Made by a program: the position numbers and the translations under genes
Shown: piece after piece, positions 35,142 to 48,002 of the stretch
Layout of the letters: each line of letters opens with the position of its first letter
Numbering within the stretch: position 1 is the stretch's first letter
Source of the DNA: Plantago ovata
Lineage: Eukaryota > Streptophyta > Magnoliopsida > Lamiales > Plantaginaceae
NCBI GenBank assembly: GCA_028274465.1
Contig: CM051455.1
Span: forward strand, 68,864,985-68,928,984
DNA length: 64,000 bases
Reading direction: 5' to 3'
The notes under the pieces: generated by a model
The model's database searches: none
What the model was told of the DNA's origin: nothing
The model's input: only the letters and a program-made list of their open reading frames with translations

Positions 35142-35702
35142 ATTTGTTTGTAGATGACTGATAACAACCCTCAAGCGACAAGCCCCAAGCAATATAAGTG
35201 CAGAAATATATATATATGTATGTATTTATGAGATGCTTTCCATAGGGTTCTTTAATTCTGAACTTTCATTGCGTTTTCTTGTATTGACGACCTCGTCTTA
35301 CAGACTCACAGTGATCGTCAGATTAGAGTAAGCCTATGGTTATGACTTACTGCATATTGTATCTAGCGACCTCGATAGGTACAATACGTAGGGCATCGGG
35401 TTAAATTAGATTTAACAACCAAGAGTTGCGTGACGCAATTGGATAGTCCTATCGGTCATATTATGCTGTGCGACCAGCCCCCGTTGGAGTATAACATAGT
35501 ATGGATTTGGATCTTGGCCACTACGGTAACTTGTTGGACATTACCCGTATGTTTGTTTTGGGGGCAAGCATATGTGAAAATAGTGGGAGCTAAACAACTA
35601 AAGGACCTTGTTGTTTAGTTATGTTGACTGTGTATTTAGAAATAATATCTCAATAGTTGATTTATTATTTTCGTTCTATATTATTTCTCCTGGAAAACCG
35701 AA

Positions 35703-38700
35703 ATGGCGAGTATCTCGCTCCGTGTTGTCTTAGAGAAGCAAATTTTGACCGGACCAAACTTCCTAGATTGGATCAGCAATATATGTTTGGTGCTGAGGTA
35801 CGAAAGGATTGAGTACGTCTTGGACGAGGCTAATCCCTTGTGTCCCGAGAATCAGACTGCCGATCAAGTTGCTGATTTGGAATCAAGTCAACAAGGCAAG
35901 GTCGGATAAGCATCATGAGGATGCTAGATCCGCGCAGTGTATTATGCTGGCGGCAATGAGCAATGAGCTGCAGAGACAACATGATAGCATGTTGCCGTAT
36001 GAGATGCTAAAGCATCTTGAGTCGCTCTTTGAGACGACAGCTAGAAGTGTTGAATTTGATTTGATCAAAGAGATACACAGATGCAAGCTCAATGAAGGAG
36101 GGAACATGTTTGAACATGTTCTCAAGATGAGAATAAGATCATGGTGATCTATGTCCTTCAATCATTGTCGAGTTCGTATTCGCAGTTCATCGTTAACCAC
36201 CATGAATGCGAAGGACGTAACACTGCCCGAACTCCATAATCTGATGAAGACATATGATCAAACTCTTCCTAAGAAGGAAAAGTCGATCATGTTTGTTGGG
36301 CAACCGTCTAACCCAAACCCGAGAAACAAAGGTGCTAAGGGTAAGGGAAAGTCGGGAGCCAAGGCTAACACTTTGAGTCATAAGCCTAAGCGTCTGAACC
36401 AGAAAAGGAAGTTCAAGAGAAGCGGAACGGTACGCACATATGAATGTCTTTTCTGTAAGCAGAAAGGACATTGGAAGAAAGATTGCCCTAAGCTGAGGGC
36501 AGATCAAGCTAAGAAGCCACCGGCTTCTAGCTCAGGTATGTTTGTTATTGAAATGAACATGACTACTTTTGACTCCAATGGTTGGGTATTAGATACAGCC
36601 TGTGGCTCGCACATTTGCAATAATGTGCAAGGGCTCATTGAACACAGGCTAGTCAAGCAAGGTGAAATCGACTTGCATGTTGGGAACAACAATCCAGTTG
36701 AAGCCAAACGCGTTGGACGCTGCAAGATAGATTTACCATCAGGACAATGTTTGGAACTTGATAACGTTTATTTTGTTCCATCCATTGTCAGAAATATTAT
36801 TTCCATTCCATTGTTGGACAATTGGGTTTTTCCTTTGCTAATAATACTTGTTATTTTTCGTTAAATAACCAGTATTATGGAAAAGCTCGCTTAGTGAATG
36901 GTTTATATATTTTGCAAAGTAGTCTACATTTATTTCAAATACATAACAAACAACCATCTTCAAGTAGGAAGAATAATCCATCTTATCTATGGCATTGTCG
37001 GCTAGGCCATATCAATGAAACACGGATTCAAAGACTAAGGAAGTTGGACTACTTAGAACCATTTGATTTTGAATCATATGGTACATGTGAATCATGTGTT
37101 AAGGGTAAGATGACGAACAAACCTTTTGTTGGACAAGGTGTTCGTGCCACTCGTTGCTTAGAGCTCATACATACCGATGTATGTGGACCTTTTAAAGTCC
37201 ATGTGTGTGGGGGTTATCCTTACTTCGTTACCTTTACTGACAATTTCTCAAGGTATGGATATATTTATCTTATGAAGAATAAATCCGAGACCTTTGGGAA
37301 ATTCAAGGAGTTTAGGAATGAGGTCAAGAATGAATTGAACCTAAGGATAGTCACTCTTTGATCAGATGGAGGAGGTGAATACCTTAGTGAAGAATTTATC
37401 GACTACTTGAAGGAAAATGGAAATCAATCGCAATGGACTCCTCCTGGAACACCACAGTTAAATGGTGTGTCTGAGAGAAGGAGTCGAACCCTGTTAGACA
37501 TGGTGAGATCAATGATTGGATTCTCGACTCTTCCAAAACATCTATGGGGATATGCACTACAAACTGCAATCTACATTCTGAACCGTGTACCATCTAAATC
37601 AGTGGAGAAAACTCGTTAAGAGTTATGGAAGGGAAAGAAGCCCTCACTGGGCTATCTTAGACCTTGGGGTTGTCCTGCGATAGTCAAACTGATGCTCACT
37701 GATAAGTTAGATGCCAAGGGTGTCAAAGTATATTTCATAGGCTATCCTCGTTAGACGAGAGGCTATGAATTCTATCATGCAGAAGATCACAAGGTGATAG
37801 TATCTAGAAACGTCAAGTTTTTAGAAGCAAAATACCTCGAAAAAGAGAGGTTAGATGACATGATAGAACTTGAAGAAATTCAAGACTTTGACACGCGCGA
37901 ACATGAATTCTCTAAATCTTCTGATTTGGACTCAAGTTCAGTGGGAGCTTTCGAAGCAGACAAGGGTAATGATATGACACTTGCTAGGCATGTCATAGTC
38001 AGTGGGAGTCCTGTGATTAGATCAACAGTTGAAACCACACCAATAGAACCCGTTGTCAATCAAACTGTGCAACAAGTTGCACAAGAGCAGCCTCCCGCAA
38101 GAGAACAGGGTCGCGGGACGCGACCAGCTGCATCAGTACCCACTGATAATGTTCGTGTTACACGAAGCCAGAAAGGAAAAGCACCATAACCAGTCGAGCT
38201 CCGTAGGTCGAAGAGGATCCTAAAAGGACCTCAGAAGCAGAGCCTTATGATAGAAGACATCAGTGAACTTGATGTCGGCTTATCAGATCGGGAAGATCCC
38301 GATACCTACAAAGAGGCAATAATTGATATTGACTCAGACAAATGGCAAGAGGCCATGGAATTGGGAATGGACTCCATGTACCTGAACCAAGTTTGGAACT
38401 TGGTAGACTTGCCCCAAGGGGTTAGACCTATTGGGTGCAAATGAGTCTTTAAACGAAAGACAGATGCCGATGGCAAGGTACAAACGCACAAGTCTAGACT
38501 TGTGGCGAAAGGCTACATGCAAAGGTATGGCATCGATTACGATGAAACCTTTTCACCGGTAGCAAAATTGAAGTCCATTCGAATTCTACTTGCGATAACT
38601 GCCTACTATGATTATGATATCTGGCAGATGGATGTAAAGACTGCCTTCTTCAATGGCAACCTTGAGGAAGAGGTCTATATGGTACAGCCGGAAGGTTTTA

Positions 38701-39872
38701 TTAGTAAAACCAGGCCGACTGCTGTATGCAAATTACAAAGATCCATCTATGGGCTAAAGCAAGCGTCTAGGAGCTGGAATATCCGCTTTGATGAAGCTGT
38801 CAAATCGTTTGACTTCATCAGAAGCAAGGAAGATCTCTGTGTCTACACTAGGCACAACGACAAGGGAGTCGTTTTCATGATCATCTATGTTGATGACATT
38901 TTGATCATGGGAAACAATGTCTCTATGCTAGAAGAGACTAAAGTTTGGTTATCAAGTACCTTCTCAATGAAGGACTTGGGTGAAGCGAACTACATCCTAG
39001 GGATCAAGATCTATAGAGATAGATCCAAGAGGATGTTAGGATTGACATAGTCCACCTACATCGACAAAATACTGAAGCGTTATAAGATGGACGACTCAAA
39101 GAGAGGCTTTCTCCCAGCTAGGCATGGGATTGTCTTATCAGTTAAGGATAGTCCTAAAACTGATGAAGAAAGAAATGCAATGAGTCGTGTTCCCTATGCT
39201 TCGACAGTAGGGTCTATAATGTATGCAATGAATTGCACAAGGCCCGATGTGGCATATGCGCTTAGTGTCACTTGTCGACACCAACAGAATTCAGGAGTAC
39301 CTCACTGGACTGCTGTAAAGAACATTCTTAAGTACCTTCGACGGACTAAAGAGATGTTCTTGGTGTTTGGTGGAGAACCAGAATTAAAGATGTCTGGGTA
39401 TGTCGACGGTGGATTTGAATCAGATCCTGATGACTTTAAGTCACAGACAGGATACGTATTCAAATTGAACGGAGGAGCTGTCTGTTGGAAGAGTTCTAAG
39501 CAAGCCACGGTTGCTGACTCATCCACAGAAGCCGAGTACATTGCTGCATCAGAAGCATCGAAAGAAGCTGTCTGGATGTCAGAGTTCTTGAAGGAATTGA
39601 GGGTTGTTCCTGCTCCTAGTCCAATAACGATTTATTGTGACAATACGGACGCCGTCGCTCAAGCTAAGGAGCCTAGATCTACAAACAAGAAAAAACATGT
39701 ACTTACAAAGTATCATGTTATACGTGAGATTATTGATAGAGGAGAAGTTAGTATAGAACGTGTCTCTACCACGGACAACGTGGCAGATCCTTTCACCAAG
39801 GTCTTATCAGTGGAAGTCCACTTAAGACATTATGCTAATCTGGGTATTAGGCATAAAGGTGACTGGCTCTAG
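35703..39872 (+). pseudogene. Copia-B gag-pol polyprotein, disrupted
   Basis: Gag starts at 35703 (MASISLRVV). A frameshift lies near 35890 and a stop at 36145. The zinc knuckle CLFCKQKGHWKKDC and the protease motif LDTACGSHIC follow. Another frameshift lies near 36820. The integrase region has the pre-integrase LWHCRLGH, a core with HTDVCGPF and the block TPQLNGVSERR. Stops occur at 37359, 37617, about 37752, 38442 and 39048. RT has MDVKTAFFNG and YVDDILI, and RNase H has SSTEAEYIAASEA. Some stops fit a C-to-T or G-to-A change, such as CGA to TGA at 37359 and CAG to TAG at 39048. The element is dead, although the RT and RNase H motifs remain readable. Confidence 0.92.
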
Positions 39873-39892
39873 TCCAAGTGGGAGATTGATAG

Positions 39893-42527
39893 TGTATATG
39901 TCCTAGAGACAGTCCTTATTAAGGGCATGAAGCCCTTATAGAGGGCATATATGTACTATTACACAGGTCAACGTAATATAATATATGTTTGTTGTTTTAC
40001 TATTGAGTATCACTTTCATATTTATATTACACCAGGCATGCAGCATGTCATATCTCTATTTCTGTATGTATTGATATTAAACATGTCCCCTCGGATAGAT
40101 GATCGATCACACAGATAGTGGGAGCTATGTGAGTTATCATCTATTCCAAACTCTCCCTAGTCGAGGTTCATCTCGGATGTAGGGGTCTGAATAAACCAGA
40201 TGAGACTAGTATGCGTGGATGTTATACTTGTTGGAGCAAGTGTGAGCCGATCCCACGACCACGGAACGGATTGTTAGACAATCGAGAAACGTTCCCATAA
40301 CTGCGCATAGTTGTTCGAAGAATGATTATCGAACAATGGAAGTACCCACCGGACACTCCCATCGATGTATACTCTACACCGAAGTGTCTATGGGAACCGG
40401 TGAGTTGTCGAAGTGATGCCAGTCGTCCTTTGGACTTACAAGACTTTATCATCACATTTGTTGCCCCATATCCTTGGTGGACCCGTCGATGTCAGCTCTG
40501 AATAAGCAGTTACCTAAGACACGATCCAGGATTATGGCTACATACAAATGGGGATGATAAGTGATTCTGTGAAGGATTCATCTCTCAAGTGTAGCACAAG
40601 AGAGCACTGCTCATAGTCGTTCATAGTTGTGATGGTAAAATCGCTAGCCAGCGTATCAATATTATTATGATGGTCATAATAGATATTGGATTCACCATGC
40701 AACTCACTGAAGACGCCCGTGGATGTATTATTGGGATACACACTTCATCGATCCTAGATACATTCGAGCAAGTCAGATGAAGGAACGTTACCATCGCCGC
40801 GTTGAGCGCAACAGGCTTCGCAACGAAAGGGTTTGCTTTGAGAAACATCTCAAACGTCTTCATGTATTAATATTGAAAATGGAACCGTCTAGGAATTCCA
40901 TTTTGCCTAGTCTAGGACTGGCTTAATACAATGAGGCCCTATGGGTCACACTATGTGGTGATTCAGCCTATCCGAATATTCTTGAAGATGGAATCGCAAT
41001 TGTAACGACCCAACCAATCCAGCCGGCGTGGTTACTCCTGGACGGACCCACACACGTCCCAACAGTATGATATTGTCCGCTTTGGGCATGAGCCCGCACT
41101 GATTTGGTTTTTTGGAATCACCCAAAATGCCTCATACCATGTGAGAGTGGTAATATAACATATATACCCTTTATTCCACTCACTCTTAAGCGATGTGGGA
41201 TGCGGGGCATTACAAACTACCCCCCTTAAAGCCTCGACGTCCTCGTCGAGCACCTTAAGTGGTGGGGGTGACAAACTGACAATAACCTTTACCAACCGTC
41301 CACCCGGTGCGGGCTTTGGGTTGATCAAGGCTCTGATACCATTTGTAACGACCCAACCAATTCGGCCGGCGTGGTTACTCCTGGACGGACCCACACACGT
41401 CCCAACCGTATGATATTGTCCGCTTTGGGCATGAGCCCGCACGGATTTGGTTTTTTGAAATCACCCAAAAGGCCTCATACCATGTGAGAGTGGTGGTTAT
41501 ATACCCTTTATTCCACTCACTCTTGAGCGATGTGGGATGCGGGGCATTACAGAAATTAATTTGGAATTAATTGTGATTGATGGATTATAATTAATTTGGA
41601 ATTAATTATAATATTCAGTGGCTCAATTAATGATTTGGAATTATTAATTGAATTGACTAATTAATTGTATTTCATGTAAATACAATTAAAGATTATATTT
41701 TAGAAATATAATAGAGGTTTGATTTGAAAGGATATGTTAATTTAGAATTAACATATGCACATGGGCAAAATCTACTTGGAGTTTGAATTGCCTTAGAACT
41801 ATAAGTGGGTCCCAAAATCGGGACCGACCTAACACCCTTAGGACGCGCGCGCGAGATTGAGTAAGGGAAGGAGTTCGACTCCTTCCTCTATTAGAAGTCT
41901 AAGGGATAAGTTAGATTTTCCTGATTGAGTTTTAATTTGATTGGGAATGAATCTAGACTTGGAATTGGTTTCGTAGTGCGATAAGAATTAGATTCTTATT
42001 CGTTTACGAAGTCTAATTGCTTATGCTTTAGGCTTCTATTGACTACTATATATAGTAGACTATTAGAGAGCTTTTTCAGTATTCTGAACAATCAATTCTT
42101 AGAGAATTATTCTACCCAGTTTTCTTAGAGAAAATAAAAAGCTCTCCCCTACCTCACCAAAGCCACGCGCGCGCCACCTACCGGAGGAATCGCCGCCCCA
42201 TCTTCTTGGTCACACAAAGAATATCCTAGTATTCTTTCTGATAGGCTGTTCATCCGTGGATACCAAGGTTGAGGTTCTAGGAGCTGGAAACTAACTCTTA
42301 TTGTCTTGCAGATAATCAGAGTATTGCAGATATCTTCGACTTCGACGAAGGAGAAGATACACAGGATTATTACGAAGACTTGGAAGGTGCTTTGGAAGCA
42401 AGGTTAGTCTTCTAATTGACGTGTTTATATATATACGGCATATACATAATCAATTAACCTGTATGTTAAAATTTTTTTGAAATTCCGCTGCGTACCCTAG
42501 GGGTAACTCTGACCGTATTTTCTTACA
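39893..42527 (+). repeat. 3' LTR of Copia-B, containing a TRIM
   Basis: It begins TGTATATGTCCTAGAG after the purine tract GTGGGAGAT and ends TATTTTCTTACA. Without the TRIM it is about 2.08 kb and aligns along its length with the LTR at 60747-62849. Its last part (from 42325) matches the 5' LTR stub at 34716-34913. Confidence 0.9.
41001..41551 (-). mobile_element. TRIM retrotransposon nested in the Copia-B LTR
   Basis: Two short LTRs, 41001-41214 and 41344-41551, both start TGTAACGACCCAACCAAT and end GGGGCATTACA. They enclose about 130 bases. On the minus strand the internal part has a PBS (TGGTATCAGAGCC) at about 41331-41342 and a purine tract (AAGGGGGG) against the left LTR. It has no gene. 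The flanks are GCAAT and GAAAT, a 5-base duplication with one change. The intact LTR at 60747 shows the empty site near 61850. Confidence 0.93.
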
Positions 42528-43317
42528 GTGTCCGAGGTTCATGTGAAACTCATAGCTTCTAAGTTGACTGAGCTCTGCCAACAAGGTGACTGGATCTGGC
42601 CCAGGTTGGTTGATAAGCGCTACAAGGCTATTGGTGATTACTTAAGGTCCGAACTCAATTTGGCATACACAGACCAGCAGATTAGGGATGCTATCAACTT
42701 GCTTCACAGGCGTCATGTCACATTCTCAAATTTGAGGGTTGCAGAAGGTGTTCAATGGAACTCTGACGCCAACAAGCTGATTGCTATGCTAGAGGTCTGG
42801 AGTTCTCTTATAGAGGTAAAAATATGTGCAGATTTTTAGTCATATATTGAAAATTCTATTGATACAGCAAGCTGCCATGTTAAACTAATTCTATTTACTT
42901 CCTTAACAGGCAGATTCAAACAATGCTTGGTACAAGGATGGCGGCGATCCAATGTGGGATGAATTGGCTACCATTTTCGAAGGATGGTCCTACTGGCATG
43001 GGGATTATGCAGACTGCACGGATTATGTCGCTGATGGATGGGAGGAAACTGCTTCACTGGACTCAGATGCTCCATACTGGAAGACAGTCCAGCCAGAATA
43101 TGGTGTGCCAGACTCATGGCTTGAATTGGCATCAATGGACTCAGATGATCCATTCTGGAAAACTCTTGAAGTGAAAGACTCAGAAGACGAAGATGATTCT
43201 CCAAATACAGGGGAGTCTGCAAACTTGGAGAACAATTGCGAGAGCTCGGCAGGGACGAAAGAGTATACGTTCCGTCCAGATTATCGTGATCACAGGAAAT
43301 CCAAGGGAAAACAGTAA
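42528..43317 (+). pseudogene. Divergent Myb/SANT-like protein 3, N-terminus removed
   Basis: Exons 42528-42815 and 42910-43317 with the family's phase-0 intron after SLIE. Coding begins abruptly at the Copia-B LTR edge with SEVHVKLIASKL, matching the KGHLQLIVRKL region of gene 1, so about 20 N-terminal residues and the promoter are lost. The core is otherwise intact: DWIWPRLVDKRY, YTDQQIRDAINLLHRRH, GVQWNS, EVWSSLIE, WYKDGGDPMWDELATIFEGW. The acidic tail has two copies of a DSD-P-WKT motif near 43064 and 43139 and a basic end (HRKSKGKQ). The frame is open to TAA. Its 3' end faces PB1-like gene b. Confidence 0.75.
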
Positions 43318-44157
43318 TTGGTCTTTGATTATGCTGTCCGATAACAATACACCCCACCTCCTTAAGTTATAGCATTAAGGAGTTTTCTTATTTAGAGTTG
43401 CTTGAAATCATTGTCTGTCTTTAGTTTCAGTTATTTTTCTGGTATGCAGTTGTTTAGTATGTGTGCTTAGCTTGTGTCTTATGTTGCCAGTTTTTAATTA
43501 TGAATGTAAGGGGTGGTTGTTTCTAATCTTCTGATCAAGGCAACCATATATTATAATAACTGGCCTAATTATAACTACTAAAATCATGAAAACTGCTAAC
43601 TGCAATTCCCAAAGGTACAGTTTTATTATACAACTTTAGTTGTTCTCATTGCTTGTGATACATGAAACAGAGTAAGCACAATGAGCCTCTCATCCGAAGA
43701 TCAACAAGCAATTCAGCTTCAGGATCAGCTGAAGATAACTGTATGTTAAAAAAGGGATCAAACTGCTTTCTGCTCATCAAAAAATCAATTCATAAGATCA
43801 AAAGAACATAGATTTAATCAAGGACTGATAAAGAGAACTACGAAGGGAAAATATGATCCAATAACTCAGTAAACAAAGGGAAAAGATGATCTAGTAAATC
43901 TGTAAACGAAGTGAAAATATGAACCCAAATATATAAGGACCAACTGAAGGAGTAAACTTCATATCATAGCAGTGTTTCAACTTGTTCGCTAATTGGAGTT
44001 ACACAAACTTAAAACTAGTAGCAACATAAACATCAAGCAACATTCTTGATAGCAAAAGTAGTTAGTAGAAGCATGCATTACAGACATAAACAAAAGAAAG
44101 TTCGGTCAGGTGAGCAAAAGCATTTAACAGGACCAATTCTAGCAACATTCTAAATCC
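43318..44157. other. Convergent intergenic region between Myb/SANT-like 3 and PB1-like b
   Basis: AT-rich sequence holding the two 3' ends. No coding signal or clear repeat is seen. Confidence 0.5.
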
Positions 44158-45589
44158 TCAGACGCCGTAGACACGGGGAATAGCTTCAGCAGAAGTGTAC
44201 CAGTATCTTCCATAAGCCTCATTTTCCCACTGAGCTACAGGTCCAACTCGATCCTTGTACCACTGCTTTTTCGTTGCCAAATCGTACACATTTCCCGGCT
44301 TAAAATAACCAATGAGGGGAGGGACATCCAAGGGAATGGCATAAGATGTGGACTTGTCAGCCTCCACATCCTGAACAAAGACACAAGCAACTGGGGCAGA
44401 ATGCTCCTCCACGTTCTTCCACATGGCCGTGATATCCTTATCGTCCTTAATCACCATCAGACCACCAGGGTACTCAACTCCATGCATGTGGAACCAGAAG
44501 CGCTGGGGGCAAACATGATCAACATCAGCAACTATCTTCATCATAGCTCTTAACAAATCCAGGAGAGTGAAAGTAGGCGGGAAACAGTTGTGGATATATC
44601 TCGTATATCCCCCGTTATAAAACAATCCAAGATCAGGAACCTTGTCCCATCTACCACCAATCTTGACAATGATTGTTTTATTATCAGCACTGGGACCTGT
44701 ACGTTGTTAAAAGACGATAGTTAAGTGAGCGCAATGTGTTCAACAAGTTAGTTCCCAATAAGTCTTGAACAAGTTAATTCCGTACAAGTTAACACAATCA
44801 GAAAGTACTGTTACATTGAAAACATAAAGTGCACACAATAATTGAAGATTATAGTTGAGTTGTGAATCATTCTGTTACCACAATCATATGCAACTATCTC
44901 CATTAACTTTACTTATCAGAACATCAATCACTAATGCAACTTCATTGACAAATAGGCAAGTGCTTAAAGAATTATCTCCAGTAAAACAAAAATTACAAAC
45001 ATCAGAACAGATCATAAGGCGTCACAGCTAGATTACAGATTTCCTGAGTTACATGCAGAGATATGTGATTATCCGACCTTAAACTATGTTGCATTATATG
45101 GAATTCATGATCAACATCTCAATACAACAAGACTATCACAAAAGTTAAAAAATTAATCGACAGTCCAAACTCTGGAAAAGGTTCTTTGCATGGTATCAAT
45201 TACTCATCTAAATCATAACTCATGATATGACAACATTATAAACGCACTTGAATTATCACTACACAAGCCATCATCCAAAATTTTTGAAGACAGTGTTAAT
45301 ATATGATCCAACAGGCAGGCTAAAGCTGTGATACCTAACATAGAAGTAGATAACAAGGAATTGAAACGTATGAAGAATTATGCTAAAGAAGAAGTCAATG
45401 TGAACATGGTAGTTGAGGGCAGAGGAGTAAAGGCTTCTTACCCCTAATTGTTCTTGGCAGCACCGGCCGACCAACAACTCTTTTCTCCACCGTCTCCTTT
45501 TTGGGGCGTCCTCTCCCCCGTTTTTGACCACTGCCAGAAGCATCCCCTTCCTTGCTCACACCTGATGATCCAGCCTGATGTGCCTCCAT
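44158..45589 (-). CDS. PB1-like AT-hook protein b
   Basis: Two exons on the minus strand, 45589-45442 and 44696-44158, joined by a phase-1 intron. The protein is about 228 residues with no lesion. Exon 1 (MEAHQAGSSG) carries an AT-hook, KRGRGRPKK, and a second GRP. Exon 2 has the PB1-like domain at about residues 58-155: IIVKIGGRWDKV, YTRYIHNC, FTLLDLLRAM, FWFHMHG, KDITAMWKN. A conserved C-terminal block follows (DRVGPVAQWENE, YWYTS). It is the best-preserved PB1-like copy here and shows what gene a looked like. AT-hooks bind AT-rich minor groove; PB1-type domains mediate protein pairing. A role as a DNA-bound adaptor is inference. Confidence 0.75.
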
Positions 45590-46940
45590 TCTTCCAATTC
45601 CTAGTGAAGGAGAAAAGACTGAAATTTTTGGTTTGAGGCTTAAGATGTGTGAGTTTAAGTCTGCAAGTAAGAATGATGAGAAATGAAGAGACGCTTGCTT
45701 TTGTAGCTAAAGATTTCTTCACTGATGTGTGTTGAGATAAACCAAATATGCAGAAGAGATTTTATCTCTGCAGAGACATGATTAGCATCGATCGACGTTA
45801 GCCTTTAATCAGTCTGTGAAGGAGTGACAATGGATTTTTACAGCCATTGGCCGTTTAGCAACACACCATCACAGTCGTTCATCTATCAAACCTAGGGTAA
45901 TCTTTTACCTTTTTTTACCCACATTAAATATAGTAGTTGAGTCTTGTATGGTTACTCTGTACTAGTACATTTTGATTTCTAAAACGTTTCAAGTAACGAC
46001 CTATTGTACGTAACATTACATTATAAACTTATAAGACACGACAAAAAAAAAAACTCTTAATATTGTTAGAATTTTATAATATAAGTATATTCAAAACTTA
46101 TCTAACATAACGTCCATCTCAATCAACAATCGTAACATTCTATCACAAAGTTGGTCTTAATGCCCTAGAATGTCATATACAAATTCGTATTAAACAATTA
46201 TAACCGGTTACGATTCAAGGTAAACTTCATAATTCCATGCACAATATGACTTACATGTACGTATTACATCGATTTCAATTGTTTTGTAATTGATTACATG
46301 TTATGTAATCATTAAACGACTAATCTAACACACATAAAAATGGAGGTAAATTTAAACATCTACATTGACCAAATTGCCCCTTTAAGGGAGTACAAAATAA
46401 TTTTGATAGAAGGGTACAAAGGTAATTACAAAAAATGATAGTTATAACTACCACTGCACATCTCTCAAAATCCCTCGCACAGATTACGAAATACTTCTCA
46501 AATCCCTTCTCAACCAAACGAGGTATTTCTTTTCAAATCTCTGTTTGTGGAAAAGCAACCAAACAACATTCGGAGGTATTTCACACACTCAAATACCTCA
46601 TCGAGCCCAAATAACACTTTGGGCTCAAATCCCTCCTCCGAAATCTCTAAATATGTCATTCTCAACCAAACGTACACTAAAACAACCCATATAAGAGAAG
46701 GTGACATAATCTGATTTATATACATAGTACTTGATCAATGTTATAAGATTATTATAGCAGACGGTGGAATTAAAAATGAACATTGAAGACATACTACATA
46801 ACCTCCTACTACAATTCAACTACAAACTACATTAAAACATACCAGTCTTTAGCAGATTACATACACAAAAGGATCACATCCTTACAAAAGAGATACCAGA
46901 ATCATACATTTCTTAAAACTTAATCTGGGAAATTACCTAG
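45590..46940. other. Intergenic, with MITE-like repeats
   Basis: It holds the minus-strand promoter of PB1-like gene b and, at about 46500-46680, three CAACCAAAC motifs in one orientation plus two small hairpins, typical of subterminal DNA-transposon sequence. No gene is seen. Confidence 0.5.
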
Positions 46941-48002
46941 TCAATTATCATCACTTTCGTCGCGTTCGAGATACTGACCAATGACATCATCTTCAACGAG
47001 CATCTCCCTTTCACTCAGGCCTCTCCAAGGCAAAGGGCGGAGCTGGTATCCGGGATTCTGGCAAGCTGGCTCAGGATCTTTGTGCGGAGAAACATACCAT
47101 ATCAAACCAAGCTTCTCCTTCAATCCTTTTTCATCCTTTGTCCAGGATCTCATCTCCTGCAACCTCTCCTGCACCTGTAGTGTAACACGAAGAATGTTCC
47201 CAGCCGATGCCAATTCAGGAACGATCTTAGGTAGCATGTACAACTGCTCTAGAGGTATGTCAGGATATACTTGCAGATCAGTATCCTGCGTATAAACTCT
47301 CACATTTGGGCGGCAGTAATTGTTCCCCACTAGGAACATATGATGCACATCCTCGTCACTGTCGAGAGGAACCAAGTCATCTCCGTGTGGATGTTTAAAC
47401 CAGGCCATAGTTTGGAGTCCATTTCTAAACTCACAAACTGAAGCAGCACCAAACAAATCCGAAAGACCAAAGGTTCTGATGTCGCAGTTGTGGACGTATT
47501 TGACTTCTTCACCTACATACTCAAGCACATTGTCTCTCAAATAAAACCTCCCACCACCCCACATTTTAATGGTAGAGTGGTGCGGTGGCCTCTCTGTTTG
47601 GTAAATACAACAGCATAAGACGATATCTATATATGTGATTAATTAGGAATGCAATCAATTTCGATAAGGATACAGCATAACAGTAAGCAACGAAAAATTC
47701 TTACAAATAACAGTACATTAATTGGATGCAGCATAACAACATATTGGACTGCAATTACGGAGGGATCAAAGCGGCTAAGTGAATAAGCATGCAGAGTATG
47801 ATCGAAACTTAACAACAAATCCCTGAAATAGAAGGAAAGAAAAAGACAAAATTAAAAATTGGGGCTTACTTGATCTGTTTTGCTTCCAGCCGGGAGAAAC
47901 TCCGAAAGGTTCAACGCCCCAACTCTTTCCTGTAATTGGATGGCCGTACTCATCGAAGGAAGGCTCGAAATCGAGGCCAAAGTTCTGTCCAGCCGACTCC
48001 AT
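46941..48002 (-). CDS. PB1-like protein c, without AT-hook
   Basis: Exons 48002-47870 and 47593-46941 on the minus strand, phase-1 intron, about 261 residues. Exon 1 (MESAGQNFGL) is acidic and aromatic and shows no AT-hook, unlike genes a and b. Exon 2 carries the PB1-like domain: TIKMWGGGRFYL, VKYVHNC, FGLSDLF, WFKHPHGDDL, DEDVHHMF. A different C-terminal region follows, with WYVSPHKDPEP and an acidic end (ERDESDDN). The frame is intact. It is the most divergent of the three copies, and its family assignment rests on the shared GGR, YVHNC and W(F/Y)xxxHG pattern. Confidence 0.7.

Larger units (their letters stand above)
34716..42527 (+). mobile_element. Copia-B retrotransposon, 5'-truncated and decayed
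   Basis: A Ty1/Copia element on the plus strand: a stub of the 5' LTR (34716-34913), PBS, long leader, broken gag-pol, and a complete 3' LTR (39893-42527) with a nested TRIM. The order protease, integrase, RT, RNase H is the Copia order. Its 3' edge abuts the truncated Myb/SANT-like gene 3. Because most of the 5' LTR is gone, the target duplication cannot be tested. Confidence 0.9.
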
